From the NCBI GenBank assembly GCA_012932295.1, contig JAAONU010000009.1, forward strand, positions 2,740,197 through 2,804,196: a stretch of DNA of 64,000 nt. The letters run 5' to 3'. The DNA is from Cyclina sinensis. Taxonomy: Eukaryota > Mollusca > Bivalvia > Venerida > Veneridae. Below, in pieces: positions 36,848 to 48,755 of this stretch. The position numbers and the translations under genes are program-made. The notes under the pieces were generated by a model. That model was not told the origin of the DNA and searched no databases. It saw only the letters and a program-made list of their open reading frames with translations. Numbering within the stretch: the first letter of the stretch is position 1; each line of letters starts with the position of its first letter.

Positions 36848-39018
36848 TGCTCATGTGAGCTTTTAGGATCGGTGGTTGTCCGTCATCCGTCCGTCCGTCG
36901 TCCACAATACATTCAAACGACATCTTGTCTGAAACCACTGGGCCAAATTTGATTAAACTTACCTGGGATGTTTCTTGCATAAAGCTCTACCAAGTTTATA
37001 CAAATGGTTCTGGTCTATTGCATTTCCGGGTCACAGGAGCTAAAATAGATTTTAAAAATTGGATCTTTAAAAATCATCTTCTCCAAAACCACAAGGCTTG
37101 GGGTGTTGATATTTGGTATAAAGCATCATCTAGTGGACCTCTACCAAGTTTGTTCAAATCAGGATCCTGGAGTCAAAACTGGCACCGCCCGTGGGGTCAC
37201 TTGATTTGAATAGATTTATATAGGAAAAACTCTAAAAATCTTCTTGTCAGAAACCATTAGGCCTAGAGTTTAGATATTTGGTGTGAAGCATTGTCTACTA
37301 GACCTCTACCAAATTTGTTCAAATGATAATCCCTGGGTCAAAAATTGCCCCGTTCTAGGCGTTTCATGTTTAATATAGAAAAATGTAGGTGAAACTTTAA
37401 AAAAAATATTTTTCTCAAAAATCGCAAGGCCTAGAACTTTGATATTTGGTATGAAGCATCATCTAATGGACCTTTACCAATTTTGTCCAAATCATGACCC
37501 TGGGGTCAAAACATACCCTTCCTCAGGGGGCACTTAATTTACATAGCCTTACATAGGAAAAACTTTAAAAAATCTTCTTGTCAGAAACCACAATGCCTAG
37601 AGTTAAGATATTTGGTGTACAGTATTGTCTAGAGGACCTCTACAAAGTTTGTCCTAATCATTGCCCCTGGGTCAAAAATGGCCCCGCCCCATGGATCACA
37701 TATTTTACATAGAGTTATATAGGGAAAACTTTAAAAAATTTCTATTCAGATACCACAAGGCCTAGAGTTAAGATATTTGGTGTACAACATTGTCTAGTGG
37801 ACCTTTACCAAGTTTGTTCAAATTATAACCCCTGGGTCAAAAAAGGCCCCGCCCAAGGGGTCACATATTTTACATAGAGTTATATAGGAAAAACTTTAAA
37901 ATTTTTCTTGTCAGAAACCACAAGACCTAGAGTTTAGATATTTGGTGTGCGGCATTGTCTAGTAAACCTTTACCAAGTTTGTTCAAATCATGACCCTTGG
38001 TTTAAAACTGGCCCCACCAGGTGGCAGGGGGCTGTCATTTGAATTTACACAAGGACAAATATAGGGAAAACTTGAAAAATCTGCTTCTCTGAAACACCAA
38101 AAGAGTAGACCTTCAATTGTTCATTGTTATGTCCCCCCAACCCCGCCCTTCTGATTAAAAAAATATTGTTTTTGCTCTGTCCATAGGTGTGTGTTTGTCT
38201 GTCTGTCTGCCACACTTTGTTTTCTTTCAATAATTTGAGTACCAGTTGACCCAAGGCCTTCAAACTTCACAGGGTTATTGCCCTTATTGATTAGAAAAAC
38301 ACGCTTTTGCATTTTGGGTCAGTAGGTCAACGATCAAGGTCAGAGGGACCTCTAGAGTGAAAACCGTTTCCACTCGATAACAGGAGTACCATTTCACCCA
38401 GATCCTTCAAACTTCATAGGATGATTGCTTTTACTAAATAAAAGAACCATATTGTTTTTGGGGCTAGTTTGTCAAAGGTTATGATCACAGGGACCTGTAG
38501 AGTGAGAATCTTTTTCTGCAGAGTAACTGTAGTACCATTATACCCAGAGCCTTCAAACTTTATAGGATAATTGTATTACAAGAACTCTATTGTTTTTAGG
38601 GTCCTTTGGGTCAATGGTTAAGTTCACAGGGACCTCTAGAGTGAAAACTGTTTCTGCTCAGTAACCGGAGTACCAGTCTACCCAGAGCCTTCAAACTTCA
38701 TAGGATGATAGTCTTTACTCAGTAAAAGAACCATATTATTTTTGGGGTCAGTAGGTCAAGAGTAAGGTCAAAACTTCAAACTTCATAGGGTTTTTATTTT
38801 AGAAGAACCCTATTGTTTTTGGGGTCTGTAGGTCAAATGTCAAGTTCACTGGTAGAATGAAACTATTTCTGCTAAAAAAATTGAGTACCATCACACCCAG
38901 AGTTTTCAAACTTATTGCAATCTTATTCAAATTTGTGCACAACAAACACAAATAACAACCAGTAATGATACTTATAACATGACACATATGAGCGATTTAG
39001 GGCCATCATGGCCCTCTT
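36848..39018 (+). mobile_element. Composite Helentron-like repeat, full copy
   Basis: Head GTGCTCATGTGAGC with GTCCGTCCGTCG; about eight ~150-bp units (TCTTCTTGTCAGAAACCAC, TAGAGTTTAGATATTTGGTG); then about five ~125-bp units (GAGTACCAG, CCTTCAAACTTCATAGGATG, GGGTCAGTAGGTCAA); tail ATGAGCGATTTAGGGCCAT with CATGGCCCTCTTGTT. The 15-bp GGGCCATCATGGCCC hairpin near the end, no TIRs and insertion into a T run (between CTTCACGT and CCTACTG) fit Helentron-type non-autonomous elements; this class assignment is inference. Confidence 0.75.
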
Positions 39019-39245
39019 GTTCCTACTGCTACTGGTACTGTAACTGCCAGCTTCACGTTTTTCCTATACACTGCCGAACTGCTCGCTTTTCTTTTCTTAC
39101 TACTACTGTTTTACTGGATAGACTGTACTGCTACTGTCAGCTTCACGTTTATCCTAATGGTACTGCTGGCACTCCTGCTAGCTTCATGTTTTTTCTACTG
39201 GTACTGCTGGTACTGCTTTTGCCAGGTTCGTGTTTTTCTAAATGA
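39019..39245 (+). repeat. Minisatellite, right flank of an insertion
   Basis: Continues the CTACTGCTACTGGTACTG / GCCAGCTTCACGTTTTTCCT array for about four units. Confidence 0.85.
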
Positions 39246-39534
39246 TTCAGCTATACTGCTTCTGCAAACTACACGCATGCATTCAGAAAAAGAAAAAAAA
39301 ACTTTCACCCGTTTTCAGGCCTAAAGTAGTATTTTACATTATAAAATTTATTTACGTAAATCCATAGCACACCAGCCAACCTTCAGTGCACAACATGACT
39401 TTTTGTGCTCTACAGATTTCTTATTGAAAAATACCATTTCACCTTTCAAGCGATGGATTGTTGATCCGTGAGAGAGCATAAAACAGGTGCGCGATGACGT
39501 AGTATCCCACTATTGTAAGAACTACAACTACTAT

Positions 39535-39810
39535 TTGAAACTAATTATCGTACCGGTTGTCCAAATGACCGACGCCCCCTGCAGAGAATAGTTGTTTTAT
39601 GTTGTGTGGGATAGTGCAAGATAAATAAGGCATCCCATTCCAGAGATACCCCTGGTTCTTTTGCATGCTCAGTGTACAACACTTATGCATGGAACCTCGG
39701 TTTAACATCTCATCCAAACGACAATTAGTAATGTTAGTGGAGGAGCCCGGAATCGATCTCGCCACCATTGGGTTGCCTGTCCAGCGCGTTATCACTGGGC
39801 CACTGATACA
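39535..39810 (-). mobile_element. tRNA-derived SINE, second family
   Basis: Minus strand: CAGTGGCCCAGTGATAACGC (A box) and GATCGATTCCGGGCTCC (B box), followed by a body with GATGAGATGTTAAACCGAGG and ATGCAAAAGAACCAGGGGTA. Homologous to 52378-52660, in the other orientation. Confidence 0.8.
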
Positions 39811-39814
39811 CTCC

Positions 39815-42780
39815 TAATAAATGTGACAAACAATATATGTTTCTTACACCAACTTTTGTTTCCAAATCCGTTAATCAACCTATAATTAAGCATACAGTAT
39901 ATATTTAATCCTGACGCATGGCTCTTGCTCATTCAGCATAATTATTTGACCACTTTGTGGATAAAGGAAAAAAGTCCTATACTCTGTCTTATGTTAACTT
40001 TTTCTTTCAGTCAAGTCTTATTGAGGCAACTTGATCAGACGACTTCTTGCATCTTTAGATGTAAATTTGACGGAGTGTTTGACTGTTGCACACCCTCAAG
40101 TATCTTTAAAACTAAGTTTATCATCAACATGAAATGTCAGTAATCATTTACTTACTAGACCTCTTCGTTTTTACTTTTTATCTATCATTGTGAAAAACAA
40201 TAGTCATCTTAAGGCCCATTTACCTTATACCCTGTCTTGCTATGAAAAGAAATAGTGGAATTTGCATTTTAATTAAGTTTCTGCAGAAAAGGTATTCAGC
40301 CTTATTGTACACTGCTGGAATATGTGGCACGTTGATAATAATCTTGCAAACAAACTGAATGCCGCAAGTATTTTATCTGATATAGAAATATCAAATACTA
40401 CCGATTTAATAAATGAAAATCAGGGAAAATGGCAAAATTGAGTATGTGCATTGCAACAACATTGCCCAGCAATCCAGACGTGATGATGTAAAACACTGAT
40501 TTGTCACTAGTGCAACCAACTCTACCACCAAAAGAGACTGCATACAGTGTACAACTGGTATAACAACAATACTTTTATTTTTTATACACGTGCGGTGACT
40601 TTCTAAGCATACGCACTGCGAAACAAGTGCTGCTTTGAATAGCTGCTTCTCAAAACCTGACCAGAAAAGTTAAATATTATCTACTGGATACTTGCATGTA
40701 AATCTTCTTCATTTTTAAATTGATTTATTCAATGTTTCTCTAAGGTTGCACATGACAAGGGGAATCCAGCAGCTGTAGGTTGGAACTATCTAAAAACTTT
40801 TTTTTTCATTTTGCAAAGAACTGTGATGGTGACCTGATGTACTTATGATATGATGACTTCGGATTCTCATTTAACAATAGTTTAAATCACCTCCATATAA
40901 ACAGATTTTAATCGGACTAATGAACCAAGTTAGCAGTGAAACAGACTACGGTCATATTACCGTCATATCGGCAATAGGTACCGATGATAATAAGCTCAAA
41001 CAGATAAAGCAATACACAGTTATTTTAGCAACGCTCGTATCGCGTTCTGGAATTATAGGCACATACAGAATTCTAGGATATTGTAATTCTGTTTCAATTT
41101 CAATGCTGTCGTTATAATATATGCAGAATTATATTTCTGTTACAGTCAATTACGATCAATTTCTTTGTTAAATTTAAACACATCTGTCATCATTTACCAT
41201 AAATACAAAATATTAAACATTTTAACTCGCTATTAAACATTTAGAGAAATCTAATGAGAGCCGCAAATGGGGTTGCAGATAGAATCGGTGGGCTGCAAAA
41301 ATATAATTACACCATAAAGCGTCATTAGCTATTACAATAGATGGACGGCTCCATACGTAAACAAGAAAAATTCAAATGGACTTGAGTCCAATTGAGTGTA
41401 CGGTTTTTTACTGTATTTTTAAGGAACCTTAAATTACAGCACTCTATTTTGTTTGCAGATGCCTAAAAAGAAATTTAATATATATCTTTAAATTGAAGAC
41501 CTGTCTGTTCAGACATATTTTAACTAAAGTAATGCACATTTTTTGAAGAACAACAACAACATATTTGTACAACCTTTTATTTCCATATATCTCTTGATAT
41601 TAATGGTGATAATTATGATACTGAAACTTTGTTTGTTTTGTTAAGTAACAAAATAACATGAATTTCATGGAATAACATGCTTGAACAGAATAACAAACAT
41701 GCTTGAACAGAATAACAAATATACTTGTAATATCAATGTTGATAATAAACTATGACCATGCTTTGATTACTTTGATATAATTCAACATAAAGACCAGGTG
41801 AGACACAGTCACTGTCGTAGTACGGCCGGGAACCAGACAGAATTTTTAATTTTAGATGACTTTTTTCTTCGTGAGCCGAATTCTATTAATTGAAAACATT
41901 AAACATTAACATTTGTCATTTTACATCATTTGAAGGCTCTTTAAATTCATATTTTGAAAATATAAGCAGATTTGGAGTTTTTGCTTTTAAAAAAGAAAAC
42001 TAAACTAATTTATACCTGTCTTTTCAGCATTTTTCTAGCAGCTTAGATGCAGTATTAAGTTTAACCATTTACAAACAAAAAAGAAAACAGTTTTGACAAT
42101 TATGTTTTAAATATGTAAAATATGAGTTTACAGACCTTTAAAATGATATAAAATACTTTAATGTTTGATGAAAAATGACTTTCAAACGGTAATTACAAAA
42201 TTACTATGTTTTGCATTGTTATCAACCGCCATAATTTTGCCAACCTTCAAAAAGTTACCTGTATCTCTTATCAGTTACTTGTTACTATTAATAGATTTCA
42301 AAACAATAACATCCAATGTTCCTACATAATATTACCAGACAGTCACGTGATTCTCTCCGAGGATTTCCAGAATATCACAACTTCGCAAATTGATTCAACA
42401 GGTAGCACATCGTAAAAATACATAATGCTTCGGCAATAATCGGATCTTCTAACAGCCAATCAAAACATAGAATTACATAATATTGGATAACAATAACCCC
42501 ACTCCAATTGTACATATAGGAATATAATACTGGCAATTTTCCGTACAGAAAACCATTTGAGGGACAAAGAGAACAAAAGTTCTAAAAAAAGTAGGACCCT
42601 ACCCTTAACCTTAAGCCAAGAGTCCCTAACTCTAACCCGAACCCCATTTCTTAAGAAAGAAAGTCACAAATTAAAAAAAAATATATATTTATAATATCAT
42701 TATTATTCTTTCAATTGCATTAAATTTTTCTTTGAGTACAATTTATCCATTTCTGTTAGAAAGCTCAGTAATTTTCAGAG
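39815..42780. other. AT-rich stretch without supported genes
   Basis: A splice-like TTTCTTTCAG at about 40010 precedes a short Cys-containing open frame (TTSCIFRCKFDGVFDCC, to 40142) that vaguely recalls the C1q-like exon at 59857, but too weakly to call. 40870-41340 is a duplicated segment also found at 52660-52930. Confidence 0.4.
40870..41340 (+). repeat. Duplicated segment (partner 52660-52930)
   Basis: Shared landmarks in order: ATTATAGGC, GAATTCT, then AGCCGCAAATGGGGTTGCAG versus ACCGCAAATCGAGCCGCAGA and ATAG(A/G)ATC. Diverged. Confidence 0.6.
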
Positions 42781-42784
42781 CTAA

Positions 42785-43612
42785 CTAATTGCACAGGTGT
42801 AGGTATCAGATTAGTCAAAAACGTCAATATGATCGAAAAATACATATATACGTTTTACTATAATTAAGTAAAGGTAAATTTCATTCAAAAAGTTACTGTC
42901 GGTCACTGAGGTTTACAATATCGCACGATTTCCTGAGCGTTTTTTCAGCATCAAAACTGTTTAAATAATATTCTTTCTGATTAAAAAGGCATTTCTGTAA
43001 CAGTAACTACCAAGACGGCTGAGAATATGACCGTTTTTTCATTTATTTACTACATTTTGTTTTAAAGTCCGCCATATTGATTTTTATTGTGGCAGCAAAT
43101 GAAAGTGTGCGATTTACTTGATCAAAACATGGCGGACGAATTGCGGATGTTTTAGAAAAAAATGTAAAGGTTCTATGTTGATCAGCACTATTCATCAAAG
43201 TAACACATTGAAGTAAAAGTCAAATTAAACAGTTAACATTTACCCTTAAATCTTATACTTTCCCTTTAACGTAACTCGATCGTGGCTTGATATATTTGAA
43301 AAGAAATCGATATTGATTTTGACCGGAGAGCACCTCAGTGATGTAAAACGACTATGTTTATGTTAACAGTTGCCTTAGTCGCTCAATTGTAGACCAAAGT
43401 ATATGAAATTTTGCACGCACATTACTTAAACGTAACGCCAACAGGAAATGTTAACTTTATCTAGGTCAGTAGAGGAAAAAGGTAGGCTATGACATTTAAA
43501 TCGAAAATGACTTTTTGAATGAAATTTACCTCTACTAAAAGGTATATATGCCTTTTTTCGATCAAACTGACGTTTATGACCAATCTGATACTAGCACCTG
43601 TGACTAATTGTT
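42785..43612. mobile_element. MITE-like element with ~110-bp terminal inverted repeats
   Basis: The left end (CAGGTGTAGGTATCAGATTA, GTCAATATGATCGAAAAA, GGTAAATTTCATTCAAAAAG) is matched in reverse complement by the right end (43500-43612). No coding capacity in the ~600-bp interior. Confidence 0.8.
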
Positions 43613-43751
43613 TATAAGCTATGATTAAATCAACAGTCAAAATATAGATAGTTGTTTTTACAAATCATCATCTTACAGATATCATTTTTGTGGAACAGCT
43701 CTAAAACTCAAATCATGAAGTCAGACTACTGCGAATTGTTTCTTGTAGTTT

Positions 43752-43952
43752 TCAAGACGTTTTAAAATATTTTTTCGTTGCTACTTCGTTTATCGGACAA
43801 GTATTGAGTGTTGACGCTGACCTGTAAAGCATGTCAATATATTCCGTCTGCCGGTATATTTTTCCTTCGGAAGAACCTCTGAATTTGATGATACTGGCTG
43901 AGAACTTTCGTAATAAAGCACCAATGAAATGTAACTTGACTACACTGCAATG
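43752..43952 (-). pseudogene. Decayed copy of the last exon of the unknown minus-strand gene
   Basis: The minus strand matches 3740-3526 along its length: ISLVLYYESSQP against ITLVLHYETESSQP, and RQTEYIDMLY against QLTEFIDMHF, with CPINEVA against YPINIAA. It carries an in-frame TAG just behind the acceptor-like TTGCAG and a 2-bp frame change in the middle, so it is broken. No copies of the other exons were found nearby. Confidence 0.8.
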
Positions 43953-44272
43953 ACATTTTTTCGTTTTTATCAATGTGTATGTCAGCTTAAAAAATATAGG
44001 TGACCTTTGTAAAGTACAAGAGTTATTTCTTCTCAGTTTATGTCATTCAAGTAATTACTTGTCGACAATGAAATTTAGTTTAAATTACAGTATACTGATT
44101 TCCATTTTTGAATGATTTTCAGTTTTTTAATGAAAGTAGCAATGTTATTCATCATGTAAATGGCTGTTCAGAAAATATTTTTGTAAAAATCTTGAAATAT
44201 GTCTGTTTTTCATTTCATTTATTTTTTTTTAAATTTATCATACCTACAAAATACAAACTCAAACTCGAAAAA

Positions 44273-44682
44273 ACAACTTAGTATGTCGTGGTAATGAGTT
44301 ACTAAGTCGTTGGAACGAGATAATTCAAAATAAAAAGGGGAATTACATGCTAGCTAAGTCGAGGAAACGACTTACTAACTCACGAGAAGTAAGCCATTAC
44401 GTGGAAACGACTTCACTTATTCGTGAGAATGAGATGAAAAAAAGGGAGGTGCATTTTAAAAAAAGTATTGAATTGAATGTCTTGCTATCTCGTTCCCACA
44501 ACAATGTGTCATTTCATCGACTTATTTAGCATGCATTGCTCTTATTTTTATTGCATCTTTTGTTTTTCTAGATTATTCTTTATAACTCTTCTCTCTTTTC
44601 CAATGCAACATTCATTTTTAAATGTTACTTTTTTATATCGTTCCCTCGACTTTGTAACGCGTTACCACAACATACGTTGTCT
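44273..44682. mobile_element. MITE-like element rich in GTCGTTNNAACGA motifs
   Basis: The ends ACAACTTAGTATGTCGTGGT and ACCACAACATACGTTGT form imperfect inverted repeats. The interior repeats motifs such as ACTAAGTCGTTGGAACGAGA and AGTCGAGGAAACGACTTA in both orientations. Non-coding. Confidence 0.6.
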
Positions 44683-44689
44683 TTCCCTG

Positions 44690-45590
44690 GAGTAAGAAGA
44701 AAAGGCTAACGAGACATAAAAAAGATATTTAGCTACATTTCAAAATAGCCATCATAAAAATTCGTAAGAATGGTTGGCTTGATTACTTCTATGCTTTGTT
44801 CTTATAAGGGTCATGTTTGGTCGACGTTAATGACAATGTGCCACTTAGTTTTTAAAAGAAAAAAATCTGGAAGTTCAGACAAGTAAAACGTTCGGAACAC
44901 TTTACGATTGTTTATTTCTCATTTCATAGGAAAGACCTGAATTTATGGGGATCAAATGATCAGAACATAGATCAAAGTATAGTTAAATTTAAAGTCTTCA
45001 CCTATATACTTCATTACTGAGTTTGAAGTTGAAATACAAGATACAGTCGGTACCTGCATTAAAAAGAGATATGAGCGTTGGTAAAATTCAAACAAGAATA
45101 CAAAAGATAAAGAAAATATCTAAACAATTCATTATATTTCAATGCAATTACACTGCAAGAGGCATACTTCCAATATTCCATTGTTTGGTCCATGTTACGA
45201 AATATTTGAAAATATTTTGGCGTGCTCATTAAAACTGATAATAAATAAAGTCAAGATACTTTAACTGATCTTTGGAATAATTAAAATTATCAAAGCAAAG
45301 AAAACTGACTCCACAAAATATTCAGACCCAAGTGCGCAATTAAATTGCTCTGCAAACAACTTTTAAAAAATGTACAGGTGTTGTATCTCGTTTGCGTCAA
45401 TAAACGTTTTGAAAACTTTAGTTTCTTCACAATTTTGGATTGAGGTATTGTTTACCTATTATCTGCATGTACTATTTTGAGAAACAAAAATATACTTTTC
45501 CTTTGATTACAAGCTGTATCAAATTGCTAATTAAGAATACCCTTCAGATAACCTTGGGTTTTAAAAAGAAATAACATAAAGAATATTCAT
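44690..45590. other. AT-rich stretch, nothing supported
   Basis: Only short chance open frames; no repeats recognised. Confidence 0.45.
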
Positions 45591-46110
45591 TGCAGGGGAT
45601 TCATTGTAACATAGATAAAGGAAAATAGAATGGATATCTCATTCTGTAATTAGCATACTTTGACAATTTTGAACACGCCAATAACTGTTTGTGCTTCATT
45701 TTGTCAAGTTGTTGTAAAGATTTGAAAATACGGTAAAATATTTATGAAGAAAATCACTGCTTCACTTATTCTCTTGGCCTACATTTAAGTGCAAATAAAA
45801 TTTGATCAGATGTCATATCATCAGAAGATTAATGTATTTCATGTATTTCTATGAACATGCAAGAGCTTCACAGAGCACCAAAATCCTCATTCAGAAAAAA
45901 CGCATGTTAAAATACAAACATTTATACGATTAAATAGAAAGATACATGATTCGCATAAGCAGTTTGACGATATATTCAGAGACGGCTTGAAAATGTCATT
46001 TATGCAAAATTAAGGTCGTTCTGAATAGTTGCACGAAGCATTCACTTCAAAACTATATGAAATCACGATACGACTGTTATAATCTACGTCGGTTAATGTT
46101 TAAACGTAGT
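45590..46110 (+). repeat. Duplicated segment (partners 51615-52000 and 53015-53215)
   Basis: First part shares ATTAATGTATTTCTATGA and GCCTACATTT with 51806-51885. Second part shares AATTAAATAGAAAGATACATG-type and GACGGCT(T/G)GAAAATG with 53028-53085. The two parts are adjacent here but about 1 kb apart there. Confidence 0.7.
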
Positions 46111-46319
46111 TTATTGCATTTTGAAAACGCTTTGTTTTATAAATATCGGTTGAAGAAGGCAAAACAATTGCAGGCAGTGTAATAGTGAACGTAAATTCTA
46201 AGATAACTTTTACAATCAATTTGAACAAAACAGAAAATTTCAAAGGCTACGTTCTTAAGCAAAACAATGTTGTTATTGTCTTCAAAAGAGGTTATACGGT
46301 ATTGGAGTGAAGTGTTAAA

Positions 46320-46755
46320 ATTGTCATCCATTCGACGCCTGTCATCGGTGTGTTTTGAATTGGACACATATCCTGGTTATTTGCGATTTTTATTTGTTTA
46401 GTTGTTGCGATGGTTGAGTGGTATAGGGTGTGGTTACTTTGCATTGCTAGGCGGTTGATGCCGTTCTGTGCGGTTTCGAATCGCTCTGGGAACTTTTTAT
46501 AATGCACAACAGCGCTGGGTGTGCCGTGTTGCGGCCGTACTATTCTCCCAGTTCATATAGTCAGTGTTGTTATACATTGAACGCCTGTCATCGGTATCGT
46601 GTTAGGTGGACCCTTATATCCCGGGTTAAATTGTGCAAGTGTTTTTATTTATTGTTTTTTTGTTGCAATGGCCAAGTGATCTAAGACGTCGTTACTTCGA
46701 AATGCCTGGCGATTGATGTCGTTCGGTGGGGGTTTGAATCTCACTGGGAACATGA
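46320..46755 (+). mobile_element. Tandem pair of tRNA-like SINE units (~250-bp period)
   Basis: Each unit starts with ACGCCTGTCATCGGT and contains an A-box-like GCGATGGTTGAGTGGTATAG / GCAATGGCCAAGTGATCTAA and B-box-like GGTTTCGAATCGC / GGGTTTGAATCTC, ending CTGGGAAC. Direct tandem organisation suggests a dimer or a tandem duplication. Confidence 0.65.
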
Positions 46756-47274
46756 TTATTTTGAGAATTTATAAATGGTGATTAAATTAAAACTATGCGC
46801 TATGAAAGTAATTTTCTTTTGACATTGAAGTTTGTTCTTTACAAAAAAAAATCATATCGTCGATAACTTAGAAGTATACAATTACAATGAAGTTGTTCAT
46901 TTTAATAAAAATTGAAGACTTAATTAATGAGTGAAGCATGATTGTGTGTTCCATGGTATATTTAAATGACAGTAAAGATGTTTCAAAATATATTAAGATA
47001 AATTCTTAATTCCATGAACTTTTTTCTTTAAACTGTTATATATACTCAAGGGATAAAGAAACACAGGCGGACATTTTTTTGCAATATCTTGCGAACGCGT
47101 TGTTCAGAAACAATGAAATTCGGTCAAGCAACTCTAGGTCACAGTGCCCGTTGTCCTTTTTCGAATGTCGCATAACGGGGTTGCGTAAAGATGTCTCCCG
47201 ATGTCAAACGTGGTATAGTGTGAAGTTCACTGACTAAGGTGACAATGTCTTAACTAGTCGATATTAATCTGGAT

Positions 47275-47600
47275 GAATGCAACTAAACTTGCTACACTGC
47301 TTGACTTGCTGCGCTGCTGGAGTTGCTGCGCTTCCTTGACTTGTTGCACTTCTTAGACTCCCTGCACTTCCTCGATTTGCTGCGCTTCTTAGACTAGCTG
47401 CGCTTCCTGGACTTGCCGCGCTTCCTAGACTTTCTGCGATTCCTCGATTTGCTGAGCTTCTTAGATTTGCTGCGCTTCTTAGACTCGCTGCGCTTCAAAA
47501 GCACTGCTTCTTGATCATACTGCGCTTACTGGTCTCTCTCTGCTTCTAGTCTGGCTGCGCTTCCTGGTCTTACTCTGCTTCTTGAGCACTGCCTTAGACA
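47275..47600 (-). repeat. Minisatellite encoding an RS-like peptide on the minus strand
   Basis: About a dozen units of CTGCGCTTCTTAGACTTG type, with 24-bp and 12-bp periodicity. The minus strand reads KKRSKSKKLSKSRNRRKS and similar, resembling Lys-Arg/Ser domains of splicing-associated proteins, but one TAG interrupts it (near 47398). No flanking coding exon was recognised; probably a decayed coding repeat or chance. Confidence 0.7.
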
Positions 47601-48084
47601 ATTCTGAGAAGTCTTCCCTCGTGAATAATGTTTTTTTTTATTCCAGATCTCACATAAAGTGAACATCAGGCTAACTTGATTTCAATCTCAAATATAAAAT
47701 ATACAGCGCGAAAAGGAAGAAACAACAATAACGTGACGTCACAATACAAAAATGGCGTCGCGCCAAAACATGTTATTGCGTTTCTTTAGAAATACTTATC
47801 TCAGAATTTCAGACGTTTGAATAAACGTATCCATTAGAAATAAACTGCAAAATAATCATTCCGAAAAGTGTTTTCAAATAAACAAAAATCTTATGTTTAT
47901 CTGCTCGTGCTGTTAAACAATAAAAAAAATCATAGCAACATTTCTGCAATATAATTAATCTTAACACCCGGGGAAACGGGAAAAAAATCCTGCACAGCAG
48001 TGTTGTTACATTGAGTTACACAGCTAGGTAGTCTTCTTAGAGACACATAATTTTCCGATAATTTTGATTATTTTTGAGAGCACT

Positions 48085-48755
48085 AAACAATGGCATGACT
48101 GACGTAGGTTTAGGGGGTTCAGGCCGTTCCAATGATCACCCAAGACAAACACAGGTTGCGATTGCGGGAAGAAAGTCTGCGGGCACGTCACGCGTACATA
48201 GGTCTGCCACTTACCACTGCTCGTCGACGGAATAATATGGCTTGCGTGATGGCACATGCTCCTAGAATATTCCCATTGAGGTAGTGGAGGCGGGTCTTGG
48301 TAACTGATAAGTATCGGTTCACCCTGTTTTGAGCAAAAGGTCGACGTCGTGTATACCGACGTCTTGGTGAATGTTTGGCCGACTGCTACGTTGTAGAGAG
48401 AGATAGATTTCGGGATGGATCGGTTATGGAGTGGGGAGGAATCTCACATGGAGTTAATTCACACCTGGTTGTGAAGCGGGTAATTTAACTGCCGCTAGGC
48501 ATATAGATGAGATTCGCCGACCCTATGTTGTCCTATTATTGCAGCAAAACAACCTCACATTCCAGCAGGATAATTCTTGGCCTCAGGTAGCGAGGATCTG
48601 TCGCAACTTAACAACAATACCAACCAACTGGATTGGCCGCTATTCAGCCCCGACATATCCTCTAATGTGGGACCAACTGGATATACAGGTTCGACGACGC
48701 CAGCCCCCCCCCCCCCCCTACCAAGCCTCCCACACACACACTCACCCGTTACTCT
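48085..48755 (+). pseudogene. Tc1-like transposase relic
   Basis: In order on the + strand: RHAYIGLPLTTARR (near 48190), RRRVYRRLGE, ERDRFRDGSVMEWGGIS (48405-48450), GNLTAARHIDEI after a frameshift near 48479, the catalytic-Asp region FQQDNSWPQVARICRN (48560-48607), and DWPLFSPDIS in another frame. This is the Tc1/mariner DDE transposase pattern; stops and frameshifts make it inactive. A poly-C run sits at 48705. Confidence 0.88.

Noticed and set aside
36925..37209. 94-codon open frame (+)
   Set aside because: Lies entirely inside the tandem core of the composite repeat.
39925..40143. Short Cys-containing frame resembling the C1q-like exon
   Set aside because: The resemblance (SCIFRCKF versus SCSIKCRF) is limited to a few residues and the C1q core T-G-x-F..G-x-Y-x-F is absent.
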